A stretch of 64,000 bases of DNA, taken from the NCBI RefSeq assembly GCF_023100805.1, contig NZ_CP095855.1:2893001-2957000 (forward strand), read 5' to 3'. Each line of letters begins with the position of its first letter. Positions within the stretch are counted from its first letter, which is position 1. The stretch is from Chitinophaga filiformis. Its GTDB lineage: Bacteria > Bacteroidota > Bacteroidia > Chitinophagales > Chitinophagaceae. Below are positions 19,603 to 28,245 of this stretch, piece by piece. A program made the position numbers and the translations under genes. Below the pieces are notes generated by a model, which was not told the DNA's origin, did no database searches, and saw only the letters and a program-made list of their open reading frames with translations.

Positions 19603-20469
19603 GTGTCTAATTCTTTAACAGTCATCATCCTCACTTATAACGAGGAAAAACATATTACCCGTTGTATTCAGAACCTGAAGCGCGTGTCAGATAATATCAT
19701 CATCATCGATAGTATGTCTACCGACCGCACTGTTGAAATAGCAACTGCACTGGGCGCTACGGTTATTCAAAGACCCTGGCCGGGCAATCACTCTGACCAG
19801 TTCAACTGGGCGCTGGACAATTGCAACATCACCACGACCTGGACAATGCGCATGGATTGTGATGAATACCTGCTGGATGAACTGATAGATGAGATCAATA
19901 CCAAACTGCCACAGACAAAGCCTGAGACAGGAGGATATATCATCAAACGCCGTGTGATATTCATGGATAAATGGATGAAACGTGGCGGCTTCTATCCGCA
20001 CCGCCTGCTGCGCATCTGGCGCACGGGTACAGGGCGTCTTGAAGAGCGGGCGATGGATGAACATGTTGTACTGGAGAAAGGAGAAACAGCGGCTTTCCAG
20101 CACGATATGGTAGACCACAACCTGAATGACCTTACCTGGTGGACACATAAGCAGAACAACTATGCTTCGCGTGAAGTGAAGGACCTGCTGGATATAGAAC
20201 GGGGAACAACATCTGAGAACAATGTGGACGTATCGTTGAGCGGGGAGCAGTCTTCCCGGAAGAGATGGATCAAAGAGAAGATATATAGCAGGATACCTTT
20301 GTTTGTACGTCCTTTCATTTATTTTATTTACCGCTACTTTATACGCCTGGGTTTTCTGGATGGAGGTGCAGGACTTGTATGGCATTTCCTGCAGGGCTTC
20401 TGGTACCGCTTCCTCGTAGATGCCAAGATGTATGAATTAAAACGCAATAACAGGTTAAAACAGGGATGA
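19603..20469 (+). CDS. Glycosyltransferase family 2
   Basis: GT-A fold transferase (288 residues), resembling the WaaE/KdtX-type family 2 enzymes. It opens SLTVIILTYNEEKHITRCI, and the metal-binding DxD-like motif is MDCDEYLLD near residue 85. It starts with GTG at 19603, the first in-frame start after the preceding stop. Its stop overlaps the start of the VanZ-like gene (ATGA, 4 nt), implying coupled translation. It is the only GT2-type enzyme in the locus. Confidence 0.87.
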   Translation: MSNSLTVIILTYNEEKHITRCIQNLKRVSDNIIIIDSMSTDRTVEIATALGATVIQRPWPGNHSDQFNWALDNCNITTTWTMRMDCDEYLLDELIDEINTKLPQTKPETGGYIIKRRVIFMDKWMKRGGFYPHRLLRIWRTGTGRLEERAMDEHVVLEKGETAAFQHDMVDHNLNDLTWWTHKQNNYASREVKDLLDIERGTTSENNVDVSLSGEQSSRKRWIKEKIYSRIPLFVRPFIYFIYRYFIRLGFLDGGAGLVWHFLQGFWYRFLVDAKMYELKRNNRLKQG

Positions 20470-20933
20470 TATTGAGAGTGAGAGTAAAGAGGCGTATGGT
20501 CGTAGTGACAATGATCATTTATATAGCAGCATTGCTGTATGTCGTTTTCCTGGAGCCAACAAGGAGTGCCGGCGAACACTATGCACCGCCGAGATGGATG
20601 CCGCTGAAGAGTACTTATGACTTCATTGTAGAAGCCGGTCATTCTGTGAGACACTGGCTTTTCTTCCTGCTGAATCTATTGGGCAATATTATATTGTTCA
20701 TGCCATTCGGCTTCCTTGCAGATGCTTTGTCAGGAGCGCCTGCCAATAAATTTAGAGTAATAATCACTGCATTCTTTTTCAGTCTGTGTATTGAGTCTTT
20801 GCAGCTGGCTTTTATGATCGGTGTTTTCGATGCTGACGATATCCTGCTGAACACATTGGGTGCTTACCTGGGGCTTTACACATACCGTTTTCTGGCAAAA
20901 AGAGATGTAGTACTTGTTTATAATAATTCCTGA
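20466..20933 (+). CDS. VanZ-like family membrane protein
   Basis: Small membrane protein (155 residues) with four hydrophobic segments and the VanZ-type motif NLLGNIILFMPFGFLADAL, followed by SLCIESLQLAFMIGVFDADD. VanZ proteins were named from teicoplanin resistance, but homologues are common in polysaccharide loci of Bacteroidota and their function there is unclear. The start overlaps the upstream glycosyltransferase by 4 nt and the acetyltransferase gene follows 5 nt later, so it belongs to the operon. Confidence 0.78.
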   Translation: MILRVRVKRRMVVVTMIIYIAALLYVVFLEPTRSAGEHYAPPRWMPLKSTYDFIVEAGHSVRHWLFFLLNLLGNIILFMPFGFLADALSGAPANKFRVIITAFFFSLCIESLQLAFMIGVFDADDILLNTLGAYLGLYTYRFLAKRDVVLVYNNS

Positions 20934-20938
20934 TAGCA

Positions 20939-21505
20939 ATGGATAATTTTTATCTGTCACAGGTCCGCTTAAAAGAGTTTAACGCGTCTGAAGGCCTGGA
21001 CCGCGGCGCTGGTAAATTAAAGGAAACCTGCTGGTACCTTGTTAAAATGCTGTTCTTCCTGACAGCTTTTCCTGTGCCCTCCGGCGTTAAGGTCAGATTA
21101 CTGCGCCTGTTCGGAGCGAAGGTAGGAAGTGGTGTGGTGATCAAACCAAGAGTGAACATTCATTTTCCCTGGAAGCTGGAGATCGGTAATGATGTATGGC
21201 TGGGAGAAGAAGCTTACCTGCTCAACTTTGAGCCTTTGGTGATAGGCAACAACGTGTGTATATCACAGCGTGCATTTCTCTGCGGAGGTAATCACAACTT
21301 CAGGCATCCTGCCATGCCATACCGCAATGCCCCTATTACACTGATGGATGGGTGCTGGGTAGGCGCCTGTGTATTCATCGGGCCTGGTGTTACTGTGGGT
21401 ACTGATACAGTGATCACTGCAGGTTCTGTAGTAACTGCCTCAGTAGCGCAGAATGGTATATTCAAAGGCAATCCCCTGGCATTTGTGTCAGAGCGATGGA
21501 GATAA
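20939..21505 (+). CDS. wcaF: WcaF-like colanic-acid-type O-acetyltransferase
   Basis: Hexapeptide acetyltransferase of 188 residues resembling WcaF of colanic acid synthesis. The beta-helix contains KLEIGNDVWLGEEAYLLNFE and PLVIGNNVCISQRAFLCGG, followed by GNHNFRHPAMPY with the catalytic histidine region. The C-terminal turn reads VGTDTVITAGSVVTAS. Its place directly before a WcaI-like transferase strengthens the assignment. The acceptor is presumably a fucose of the repeat unit, by analogy only. Confidence 0.83.
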   Translation: MDNFYLSQVRLKEFNASEGLDRGAGKLKETCWYLVKMLFFLTAFPVPSGVKVRLLRLFGAKVGSGVVIKPRVNIHFPWKLEIGNDVWLGEEAYLLNFEPLVIGNNVCISQRAFLCGGNHNFRHPAMPYRNAPITLMDGCWVGACVFIGPGVTVGTDTVITAGSVVTASVAQNGIFKGNPLAFVSERWR

Positions 21506-21532
21506 TAAAAAAACAGAAATCTATATAGCGGT

Positions 21533-22783
21533 ATGTCCAAGCGATTACTATTGATTGGAGGTAATTTCTCGCCCGAACCCACAGGGATTGGTAAGTATAA
21601 TGGTGAAATGATCAAATGGCTGGCAGCCCAGGGATATGATTGTACCGTCATCACCAGTTATCCTTATTATCCGGAGTGGAAGGTGCAGCCTCCATATGAC
21701 AAGCACAAGAACTGGTATAAGAAAGAAGTGATAGAAGAAAGTAACGGACAAGGAGGAAAGATCACTGTGTATCGTTGTCCGCAGTACGTGCCGGCAAAGC
21801 CATCCGGTAAGACGCGCATTATGCTGGACTTTTCTTTTGCAGTATCTGCCTTTTTCAAAATACTGCAATTACTGCCGCGTAAAAAGTTTGATGTGGTGAT
21901 CACAGTGGTGCCACCCTTTCACCTGGGCTTACTGGCTGTACTGTACAAGAAGTTCAAAGGCGCCAAGTTCCTCTATCACATACAGGATATGCAGATAGAA
22001 GCAGCGCGCGACCTGAACATGATCAAATCCCCTAAGCTCATCAAAGCATTGTTCGGATTGGAGCGCTATATCTTCAAACATGCTGATATGGTGAGCAGCA
22101 TATCTGATGGTATGATGCGTAAGATCCAGGAGAAAGCCGGCAAGGACATTTTCTTCTTCCCGAACTGGGTGGATGTGACCTTGTTCCATCCTATTGAAAA
22201 CCGTGCAGCGCTGAAGACAGAATATGGATTTAATGTCAATGACAGGATCGTACTGTATTCAGGCGCCATAGGAGAGAAGCAGGGGCTGGAAGCTATTCTG
22301 AACACTGCTGAGACATTGAAAGAGGATAAACAACTGAAATTCCTCATCTGCGGCTCGGGCCCTTATAAGGAAAAGCTAAAGGCAGAGGCGGAGTCAAGAG
22401 GACTTAACAACGTTATCTTCTTCCCGCTGCAGCCGTTCGAGAAGTTCAATCATTTCCTCAATATGGCCGATGTACACCTGGTGATACAAAAGGGCAATGC
22501 AAGCGACCTGGTAATGCCGTCCAAACTGACCACTATCCTGTCAGTAGGAGGCCTGGCACTGATCACTGCAAATAGCGGCACCAGCCTGCACGAACTGGTA
22601 AGCAAACATAATATGGGCATACTGGTAAAGGCGGAAGATCAGCAGGCGCTCACTGATGGTATTGTCAGGGCTATGCAGGACAATGCCTCAGAAATAGCAA
22701 GGAATGGACGTGTGTATGCCGAAACACATTTGTCTGTAGGAAAAATAATGTCACGTTTTGAAGAAGCCGTAGTAGTTAGTTAA
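21533..22783 (+). CDS. wcaI: WcaI-like glycosyltransferase
   Basis: GT-B glycosyltransferase (416 residues) matching the WcaI group, with the characteristic opening LLLIGGNFSPEPTGIGKYNG and the TSYPYYPEWKVQPPY segment. The donor domain contains IVLYSGAIGEKQGLEAIL and FLICGSGPYKEKL. WcaI is assigned to colanic acid assembly in enterobacteria. Here it sits between WcaF-like and WcaJ-like genes. The name reflects family membership, not proven specificity. Confidence 0.85.
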   Translation: MSKRLLLIGGNFSPEPTGIGKYNGEMIKWLAAQGYDCTVITSYPYYPEWKVQPPYDKHKNWYKKEVIEESNGQGGKITVYRCPQYVPAKPSGKTRIMLDFSFAVSAFFKILQLLPRKKFDVVITVVPPFHLGLLAVLYKKFKGAKFLYHIQDMQIEAARDLNMIKSPKLIKALFGLERYIFKHADMVSSISDGMMRKIQEKAGKDIFFFPNWVDVTLFHPIENRAALKTEYGFNVNDRIVLYSGAIGEKQGLEAILNTAETLKEDKQLKFLICGSGPYKEKLKAEAESRGLNNVIFFPLQPFEKFNHFLNMADVHLVIQKGNASDLVMPSKLTTILSVGGLALITANSGTSLHELVSKHNMGILVKAEDQQALTDGIVRAMQDNASEIARNGRVYAETHLSVGKIMSRFEEAVVVS

Positions 22784-22804
22784 CATCATTGAACCTTACT
22801 TTAT

Positions 22805-24190
22805 ATGTTGGACCGATATCTTAAAATATGCAGCATCCAGATCCTTGTGCTGGATTTCATCTGCCTCAATGCCTTCTTCTTTTTTACGCTTTACTGGCTG
22901 CAGCAGTATGGTGTGCCGGTAAGCGTGAACAGAGACACTTTCCTGCTGGCCTCAAATATCGCATGGATCGTTGCCCTGTATACAACAGGTATTTATTTTA
23001 TGAGCCAGCAGATGTCTGTGGAAAGGATCATCAAAAAGCTGTTGCAGAGTATTATGCTGTACCTGCTGCTGATGCTGGCATTTGTATTCCTGAACAAAGA
23101 AGCCTTCAACAGGATCTTTATTATAACCTACATGACATTGTTCATGCTGGTGGTGCTGCTGGACAGGCTGTTCTTTTACATGCTCACCAACTATATCATT
23201 CATCGTAAGGAGATCGAGCGTAAAGTGGTGATCGTGGGCTATAATGAGCTGTCAAAACAGCTGGTGGACAATTTCATTGGCCGTAAGAGTAACCTGCGTT
23301 TTGAGGGGTATTTTGAAGAATACAGCAATGTGCATGAACTGTCTTTATACCCGGTGATAGGTACGCTGAAGGATTGTATTCCATATGCACAGTCGAACAA
23401 TATCAGGGAGATCTATTCTACATTATCGCCTGAGCAGTTCCCGTACCTGTATACGCTGGCGCACGAAGCAGAGCGTCATTTTATCCGTTTTCGCTTTGTA
23501 CCTGACTTCAAGATGTTCGTGAACCGGCAGATATATGTAGATTACCTGGATAATATTCCTATCATCTCATTGAGGGCGGAGCCACTGGATGACATTGCGA
23601 ACAGATTAAGGAAACGTATTTTTGATATTGTGTTCAGCGGCGCTGTGATGCTTTTTATCCTTAGCTGGCTGATACCTTTGCTGGCATTGCTGGTGAAGCT
23701 GGAATCGAGAGGGCCGGTGTTCTTTATACAGCACCGTACGGGACGTAATAATGAGACCTTCCGTTGTCTGAAGTTCAGGAGTATGTATGTGAACAAAGAT
23801 GCCAACTCCAAACAGGCCACGAGGAACGACCGTCGTTTTACGAAGATCGGGCGTATATTGCGTAAGACAAACCTGGATGAAATGCCGCAGTTCTTTAATG
23901 TGTTCATGGGCGATATGTCTATCGTAGGTCCACGTCCGCATATGCTGAAACATACGGAAGAATATTCTGCTATCATTCAGAAATATATGATCCGTCACTT
24001 CCTGAAACCTGGTATCACAGGCTGGGCGCAGGTGAACGGGTATCGCGGAGAGATCACTGATGAACTGCATTTGCGTAAGCGTATAGAACATGATATCTGG
24101 TACATGGAGAACTGGTCAGTGTATCTCGATCTGCGCATCATATTTTTAACTGTATTCAATACTATAAGAGGCGATAAGAACGCATTTTAA
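22805..24190 (+). CDS. WcaJ-type undecaprenyl-phosphate sugar phosphotransferase
   Basis: Initiates repeat-unit synthesis by moving a sugar-1-phosphate, usually glucose, to undecaprenyl phosphate. It is 461 residues long with four N-terminal membrane segments, a nucleotide-binding-like middle domain (KVVIVGYNELSKQLVDNF), a fifth hydrophobic segment near residue 285 and the C-terminal catalytic domain. Conserved pieces are CLKFRSMYVNKD, LDEMPQFFNVFMGDMSIVGP and LKPGITGWAQVNGYRGE. As the last gene of the run it closes the exopolysaccharide operon, although the reaction comes first in the pathway. Confidence 0.93.
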   Translation: MLDRYLKICSIQILVLDFICLNAFFFFTLYWLQQYGVPVSVNRDTFLLASNIAWIVALYTTGIYFMSQQMSVERIIKKLLQSIMLYLLLMLAFVFLNKEAFNRIFIITYMTLFMLVVLLDRLFFYMLTNYIIHRKEIERKVVIVGYNELSKQLVDNFIGRKSNLRFEGYFEEYSNVHELSLYPVIGTLKDCIPYAQSNNIREIYSTLSPEQFPYLYTLAHEAERHFIRFRFVPDFKMFVNRQIYVDYLDNIPIISLRAEPLDDIANRLRKRIFDIVFSGAVMLFILSWLIPLLALLVKLESRGPVFFIQHRTGRNNETFRCLKFRSMYVNKDANSKQATRNDRRFTKIGRILRKTNLDEMPQFFNVFMGDMSIVGPRPHMLKHTEEYSAIIQKYMIRHFLKPGITGWAQVNGYRGEITDELHLRKRIEHDIWYMENWSVYLDLRIIFLTVFNTIRGDKNAF

Positions 24191-24324
24191 CATTTCCTAT
24201 AGCATATTTTACTCGTATTAGTAGGAATGTTAATGGAAAACAAATCGCCTTAAGTGTTATTTTTACACTCCGGTAGTCAGGGTACGCCGGGGTCAACTTC
24301 AGGGATGCCTGTAAACAGCGTTAC

Positions 24325-25011
24325 ATGAAAAGTTCTGTGTCAGCACAAAATTTCCTTGACGACAGCCGGCTAATAGAAGACATCTTTCACGAATTGAAAT
24401 CTATTGTAGCAAGCATTCTTTCAAGTGTTGAACTCATAGTACTGTACGACGGGAAAGCGATGGGAAACAAGATCACCCGTCAGGCAGAATCGATTAAATC
24501 GCAGGTGATAGAGCTTGATTTCCAGCTGCAGAATATAAGGATCATACAGCATATGCTGGGCAAAACATTCCAGCTGAAGCGAAAGATGACCAACTTACTT
24601 TTCTTTTTGGGACAACTGGTACGTGAAGAGCCATACAACAATCTGCTGTCTCCCGCCGTTGAATTACAGCATAGTAAAATACCTGTGGAGGCCAACATTG
24701 ACGAGTCCGTGATGCGGCAGTTGATCCTGAACCTTTTTTTCTGGATGAAGCGGCACTCAACCACCCATCAGATACCGAAGATGGTATTCAGTTTTGAGCC
24801 CGGATACTTTGAAATAAAGGGAACTTTTTATGCGAATTATATCTTTTCGTCTCCTTTCAAGTCATCTGAAAAAGGGGATAATGAAATATTTCACCAGCCG
24901 ATATGTCATATGATGTCGTATTTCGCCGCCTTACAAGACGGCACTTTTGAAATAGTGGCTGAGCCGGAGAAGAATGTGGTGGTGCTGGTGAGAATACCCT
25001 GTAAGGCATAA
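24325..25011 (+). CDS. Degenerate histidine-kinase-like protein
   Basis: A 228-residue soluble protein. Residues 16-38 (around FHELKSIVASILSSVELI, His22) resemble the H-box of HisKA kinases. Residues about 125-145 (VMRQLILNLFFWMKRHS) resemble the N-box of the ATPase domain, but the essential Asn is Trp. No sensor or membrane segment is present, and no convincing G boxes are seen. I infer a phosphotransfer or pseudokinase protein. It lies 134 nt after the last exopolysaccharide gene and ends in a strong terminator, so it may be co-transcribed with that locus or separate. Function is unknown. Confidence 0.6.
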   Translation: MKSSVSAQNFLDDSRLIEDIFHELKSIVASILSSVELIVLYDGKAMGNKITRQAESIKSQVIELDFQLQNIRIIQHMLGKTFQLKRKMTNLLFFLGQLVREEPYNNLLSPAVELQHSKIPVEANIDESVMRQLILNLFFWMKRHSTTHQIPKMVFSFEPGYFEIKGTFYANYIFSSPFKSSEKGDNEIFHQPICHMMSYFAALQDGTFEIVAEPEKNVVVLVRIPCKA

Positions 25012-25065
25012 GTCTTACAGCCTGAAACACGTCTCTTAGAAACAATAAGATAAGGTTAAAACAAA

Positions 25066-25087
25066 AGGGGATATTTCCATATCCCCT
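25066..25087. terminator. Bidirectional intrinsic terminator
   Basis: A perfect 9-bp stem (AGGGGATAT / ATATCCCCT) with a 4-nt loop is followed on the + strand by ATTCTTTTTTT. On the - strand the stem is followed by TTTTG. It lies between the convergent histidine-kinase-like gene and malate:quinone oxidoreductase gene and should serve both. Confidence 0.85.
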
Positions 25088-25118
25088 ATTCTTTTTTTAG
25101 TCTGTATGTAATTTTTGC

Positions 25119-26603
25119 TTATTTCTTCAATTGCAGTACTGCGTTCGACCACGTTCTTACCTGCTCCAGCAGCGTAGCATCTTCAGCCAGTTTTTGCCCA
25201 TAAGATGGGATCATTTGTTTCAGCTTGGACTGCCATTCAGGTGTGGCCAGTTTTTTAGGGAAGCAGCGTTGCAGTAATTCCAGCATAATGGATACCGCAG
25301 TGGAAGCTCCCGGAGAAGCGCCCAGCAGTGCCGCGATAGAACCGTCTGCCGCACTTACCACCTCAGTACCGAATTCCAGGATACCGCCATGCTCAGGATC
25401 TTTTTTAATCACCTGTACACGTTGTCCCGCTACTTCCAGTTCCCAGTCTTCCATCTTCGCTTCCGGCAGGAATGCCTGCAGGGCTTCCAGTCTTTCTTCG
25501 GGCGACTGACGCACCTGGTCTATCAGGTATTTGGTCAGCGGAAGATTATCCAGGCCTGCAGCCAGCATCGGACGGATGTTATTGAATTTGATGGACCTTG
25601 GCAGATCGAGCCAGGAACCATTTTTCAGGAACTTGGTAGAGAAGCCGGCATAAGGTCCGAACAGCAGGGCCTTTTTACCATCTATCATACGTGTATCCAG
25701 GTGAGGCACGGACATAGGAGGCGCTCCTACTGAAGCCTTACCATATACTTTCGCAGCATGTCTTTCAACTACTGCCGGGTTTTTGCAGACCAGCCACTGA
25801 CCGCTTACAGGGAAGCCGCCAAAGCCTTTACCTTCAGGAATGTCTGACTTAACCAGCAGGGGCAGGGAACCACCACCGGCGCCTATGAATACAAATCTTG
25901 TATGCAGTTTTCTTTTCTTACCTGTTTCCAGGTTCTTCACTTTCAGATACCACCTGCCATCTTCTTCTCTGTCCAGATCGCGTACTTCGTGCTTCAGGTT
26001 TAGCGTTACACCCGGCTGCTCCTGCAGGTAGCTGATAAGTGCACGCGTAAGCGCTCCGAAGTTGATATCGGTACCGGCTTCCATACGGGTAGCGGCCACT
26101 TTTTCAGAAGGGTCTCTTCCTTCCATCACCAATGGGATCCATTGTTTCAGGACGGCAGGATCTTCTGAGTATTCCATACCCTTGAATAAATTATTGGCTT
26201 CCAGCAGTTGCTGGCGTTTTTTCAGATATTGGACATTGTTCTCACCCCATACAAAGCTCATGTGAGGCACACTCTGTATAAATGTCTCCGGTGATTTAAC
26301 GCATCCTTCCTGAACGAGGAAAGACCAGAATTCCTTGGATACCTCAAAGGATTCGGCGATCTTGATCGCTTTACCGATCTCGATGCTGCCATTCTTTTCG
26401 GGGGTATAGTTGAGTTCGCAGAAAGCAGAATGTCCTGTACCTGCGTTATTCCATGCATCCGAACTTTCTCCTGCAATGATATCCAGTCTTTCGAATATCT
26501 CAATGGTCAGTTCTGGTTGTAATTCTTTCAACAGTACGCCTAGCGTTGCACTCATTATGCCCGCACCGATTAAAACGATGTCAGGCGCCGATTTAGGAGA
26601 CAT
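25119..26603 (-). CDS. mqo: Malate:quinone oxidoreductase
   Basis: Peripheral membrane FAD enzyme that oxidises malate to oxaloacetate and reduces quinone. It has 494 residues, the usual length. The FAD-binding motif [17 protein letters not shown] is at about residues 10-26, followed by [20 protein letters not shown] and [14 protein letters not shown]. The C-terminal region has [19 protein letters not shown]. It is a single-gene unit between terminators and is not obviously part of the nitrate operon. Confidence 0.95.
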   Translation of the reverse strand: MSPKSAPDIVLIGAGIMSATLGVLLKELQPELTIEIFERLDIIAGESSDAWNNAGTGHSAFCELNYTPEKNGSIEIGKAIKIAESFEVSKEFWSFLVQEGCVKSPETFIQSVPHMSFVWGENNVQYLKKRQQLLEANNLFKGMEYSEDPAVLKQWIPLVMEGRDPSEKVAATRMEAGTDINFGALTRALISYLQEQPGVTLNLKHEVRDLDREEDGRWYLKVKNLETGKKRKLHTRFVFIGAGGGSLPLLVKSDIPEGKGFGGFPVSGQWLVCKNPAVVERHAAKVYGKASVGAPPMSVPHLDTRMIDGKKALLFGPYAGFSTKFLKNGSWLDLPRSIKFNNIRPMLAAGLDNLPLTKYLIDQVRQSPEERLEALQAFLPEAKMEDWELEVAGQRVQVIKKDPEHGGILEFGTEVVSAADGSIAALLGASPGASTAVSIMLELLQRCFPKKLATPEWQSKLKQMIPSYGQKLAEDATLLEQVRTWSNAVLQLKK

Positions 26604-26630
26604 ATTAGTTTATTTACGCGATTTGCGCTG

Positions 26631-26638
26631 CAAAAATA
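26631..26638 (-). promoter_or_regulatory. Candidate -7 promoter element for mqo
   Basis: Read on the - strand the sequence is TATTTTTG, a match to the Bacteroidota -7 consensus TAnnTTTG, about 28 nt upstream of the mqo start. No clear -33 TTG was found at the usual spacing, so confidence is limited. Confidence 0.4.
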
Positions 26639-26694
26639 ATACGAAAAAAGATAGTTCTATAACGTTTTAGTGTATGTATTATGGCTTTTTATGA

Positions 26695-26731
26695 TAAAAA
26701 AACAGCAATTTTCACTGTAAGTACCTGCTGT
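26695..26731 (-). terminator. Intrinsic terminator of the nitrate assimilation operon
   Basis: On the - strand ACAGCA and TGCTGT form a 6-bp stem around an 18-nt loop and are followed by a run of seven T. It lies 31 nt beyond the stop of the rubredoxin-tailed gene, the last gene of the operon. Confidence 0.65.
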
Positions 26732-26761
26732 CGTGCATATGCGAAAAATGTAAATGTATTG

Positions 26762-28243
26762 TTAATCCTGCGCGCCGGCCAGCCATCCCAGTGAGGTTGC
26801 TGTAACAGCGGTGAAGTCGGAGAGAGGCGCGTCGCAAAGTGAGCAGCAATATTGTTCCGGCAGGTCCTGAAAGAGGGTACCTGGCGCAATACCCTGGCCG
26901 GGATCGCCAATGGCTTCGTCATAAACAGTCAGGCAGCGGGTACACTGATGCACCTCTTTTTCCGGTTGTGTACTGCTGATAACCGTTTGCTGGCCAGCTA
27001 CATAATTCACCAGGGGATCGGTAAGCGCACTGTTCTCATAGAACTCGCGGCAAAGAGATGTAATATAAGGTCCCAGGTGTTCTTTGGCCACTCCTGTCCG
27101 ATAGGGTAATAAAGTGCCCGAATTGGGGTTAAAATCCTGCGTATACAGAATATCAAAACGCTGATGCCCTTTCAGGCGGCTTTTGGTCTTACTTTCCTGC
27201 TTGCTGATCACGATGGAACCAAAGCAGTTATTCCCGGGATTGATGCGGATGCTGAAACACAATCCATAGGTTCTGACATCGGCATTATCGAAATGACGGA
27301 TGATGTGCCTTTTGATGATCAGGGCGTCTTCACTGTTGTCTTCTACATGCCAGTTCAGTTCGTTGGCTGCATGTCTTACATTGATCCCGTATTTGCCAAG
27401 GATATAGTCCCACAACCTTCTGTGCTCAGGTGCTATATTCCTGACGATGAGCGATTTCCATGAGGTAGCATACAGCTGTCCTGTCCGCGTTTCCAGGCAT
27501 ATATTACAGAGGTTCTGCAGGAATGCAAGGGGAAACTCTTCATCACGGCGATAAATGCCCAGCCAGTAATGATTCTCATGCCGGTTGAAACCTTCGTAAT
27601 AAGGCAGGTGAAAAGGAGGCAGTTCCAGCTCGGCAGTTACCGGACGGCATGCATATTCCAGCTTGCTGTTAACAAGCGCATACAGCTCGTCATTGCTGAT
27701 GAAGGGACGCTCATATACGACAGACTCTATACATTGACTTAGCTGCCCGATACTGTTCGTATAGACCAGGTCCGGCCACGCAAAAAGGCGGCTGCTTTTA
27801 GGAAAGCGGATAAACAGGTGCCAGTAATGTGCGGCTCCTGCCGCGATCCAGTTAATGTGTCCTGAGAAAAAAGGTGTGAAGGTCTGTTTGCTGTCGCAGA
27901 TATTCACTTTCAGGGCAGGCGTATAATCAAATAATGCAAATACATCTTTATAGATACCCTCACTTAACCAGCTATCACTAATAAAAATGCCAGCTGCCGG
28001 ATAGGAGCTGGTGATATTGGGTGCAGTGCCGTAAGCATGGAACACGATCTGCTGGCGGGCGCAATCTTCTTCAAATTGATCCCGGTATTTGCCGGGTACC
28101 TCTATCAGCAGTTGTTGCCGTAAGCCGAATTTTACCTGGGTTACCCTGGCGGCTGCCGCTATATCCAGGATAGTCAGCAGTTGCCCGGGAGATACGATCC
28201 CTCCTGTAAAATTGATGCTTACTGTCTGCGAATGTCTGATCAT
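26762..28243 (-). CDS. Rubredoxin-tailed nitrite/sulfite reductase-like protein
   Basis: A 493-residue two-part protein. The C-terminus is a complete rubredoxin domain with iron ligands CTRC (434-437) and CSLC (467-470) separated by 29 residues. The N-terminal ~400 residues resemble the ferredoxin-like half domains of nitrite/sulfite reductases (GGIVSPGQLLTILDIAAAA, then FSGHINWIA). The siroheme/4Fe-4S cysteine pattern C-x5-C...C-x3-C is not found. It begins 2 nt after the nitrate reductase gene, so a role as its electron donor or partner is likely but inferred. It could instead be a scaffold for the reductase or NirB. Confidence 0.75.
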   Translation of the reverse strand: MIRHSQTVSINFTGGIVSPGQLLTILDIAAAARVTQVKFGLRQQLLIEVPGKYRDQFEEDCARQQIVFHAYGTAPNITSSYPAAGIFISDSWLSEGIYKDVFALFDYTPALKVNICDSKQTFTPFFSGHINWIAAGAAHYWHLFIRFPKSSRLFAWPDLVYTNSIGQLSQCIESVVYERPFISNDELYALVNSKLEYACRPVTAELELPPFHLPYYEGFNRHENHYWLGIYRRDEEFPLAFLQNLCNICLETRTGQLYATSWKSLIVRNIAPEHRRLWDYILGKYGINVRHAANELNWHVEDNSEDALIIKRHIIRHFDNADVRTYGLCFSIRINPGNNCFGSIVISKQESKTKSRLKGHQRFDILYTQDFNPNSGTLLPYRTGVAKEHLGPYITSLCREFYENSALTDPLVNYVAGQQTVISSTQPEKEVHQCTRCLTVYDEAIGDPGQGIAPGTLFQDLPEQYCCSLCDAPLSDFTAVTATSLGWLAGAQD

Positions 28244-28245
28244 GA

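Noticed and set aside
25066..25087. Inverted repeat considered as an operator for mqo
   Set aside because: It is at the 3' ends of both flanking genes and has a T-run, so it is best explained as a terminator.
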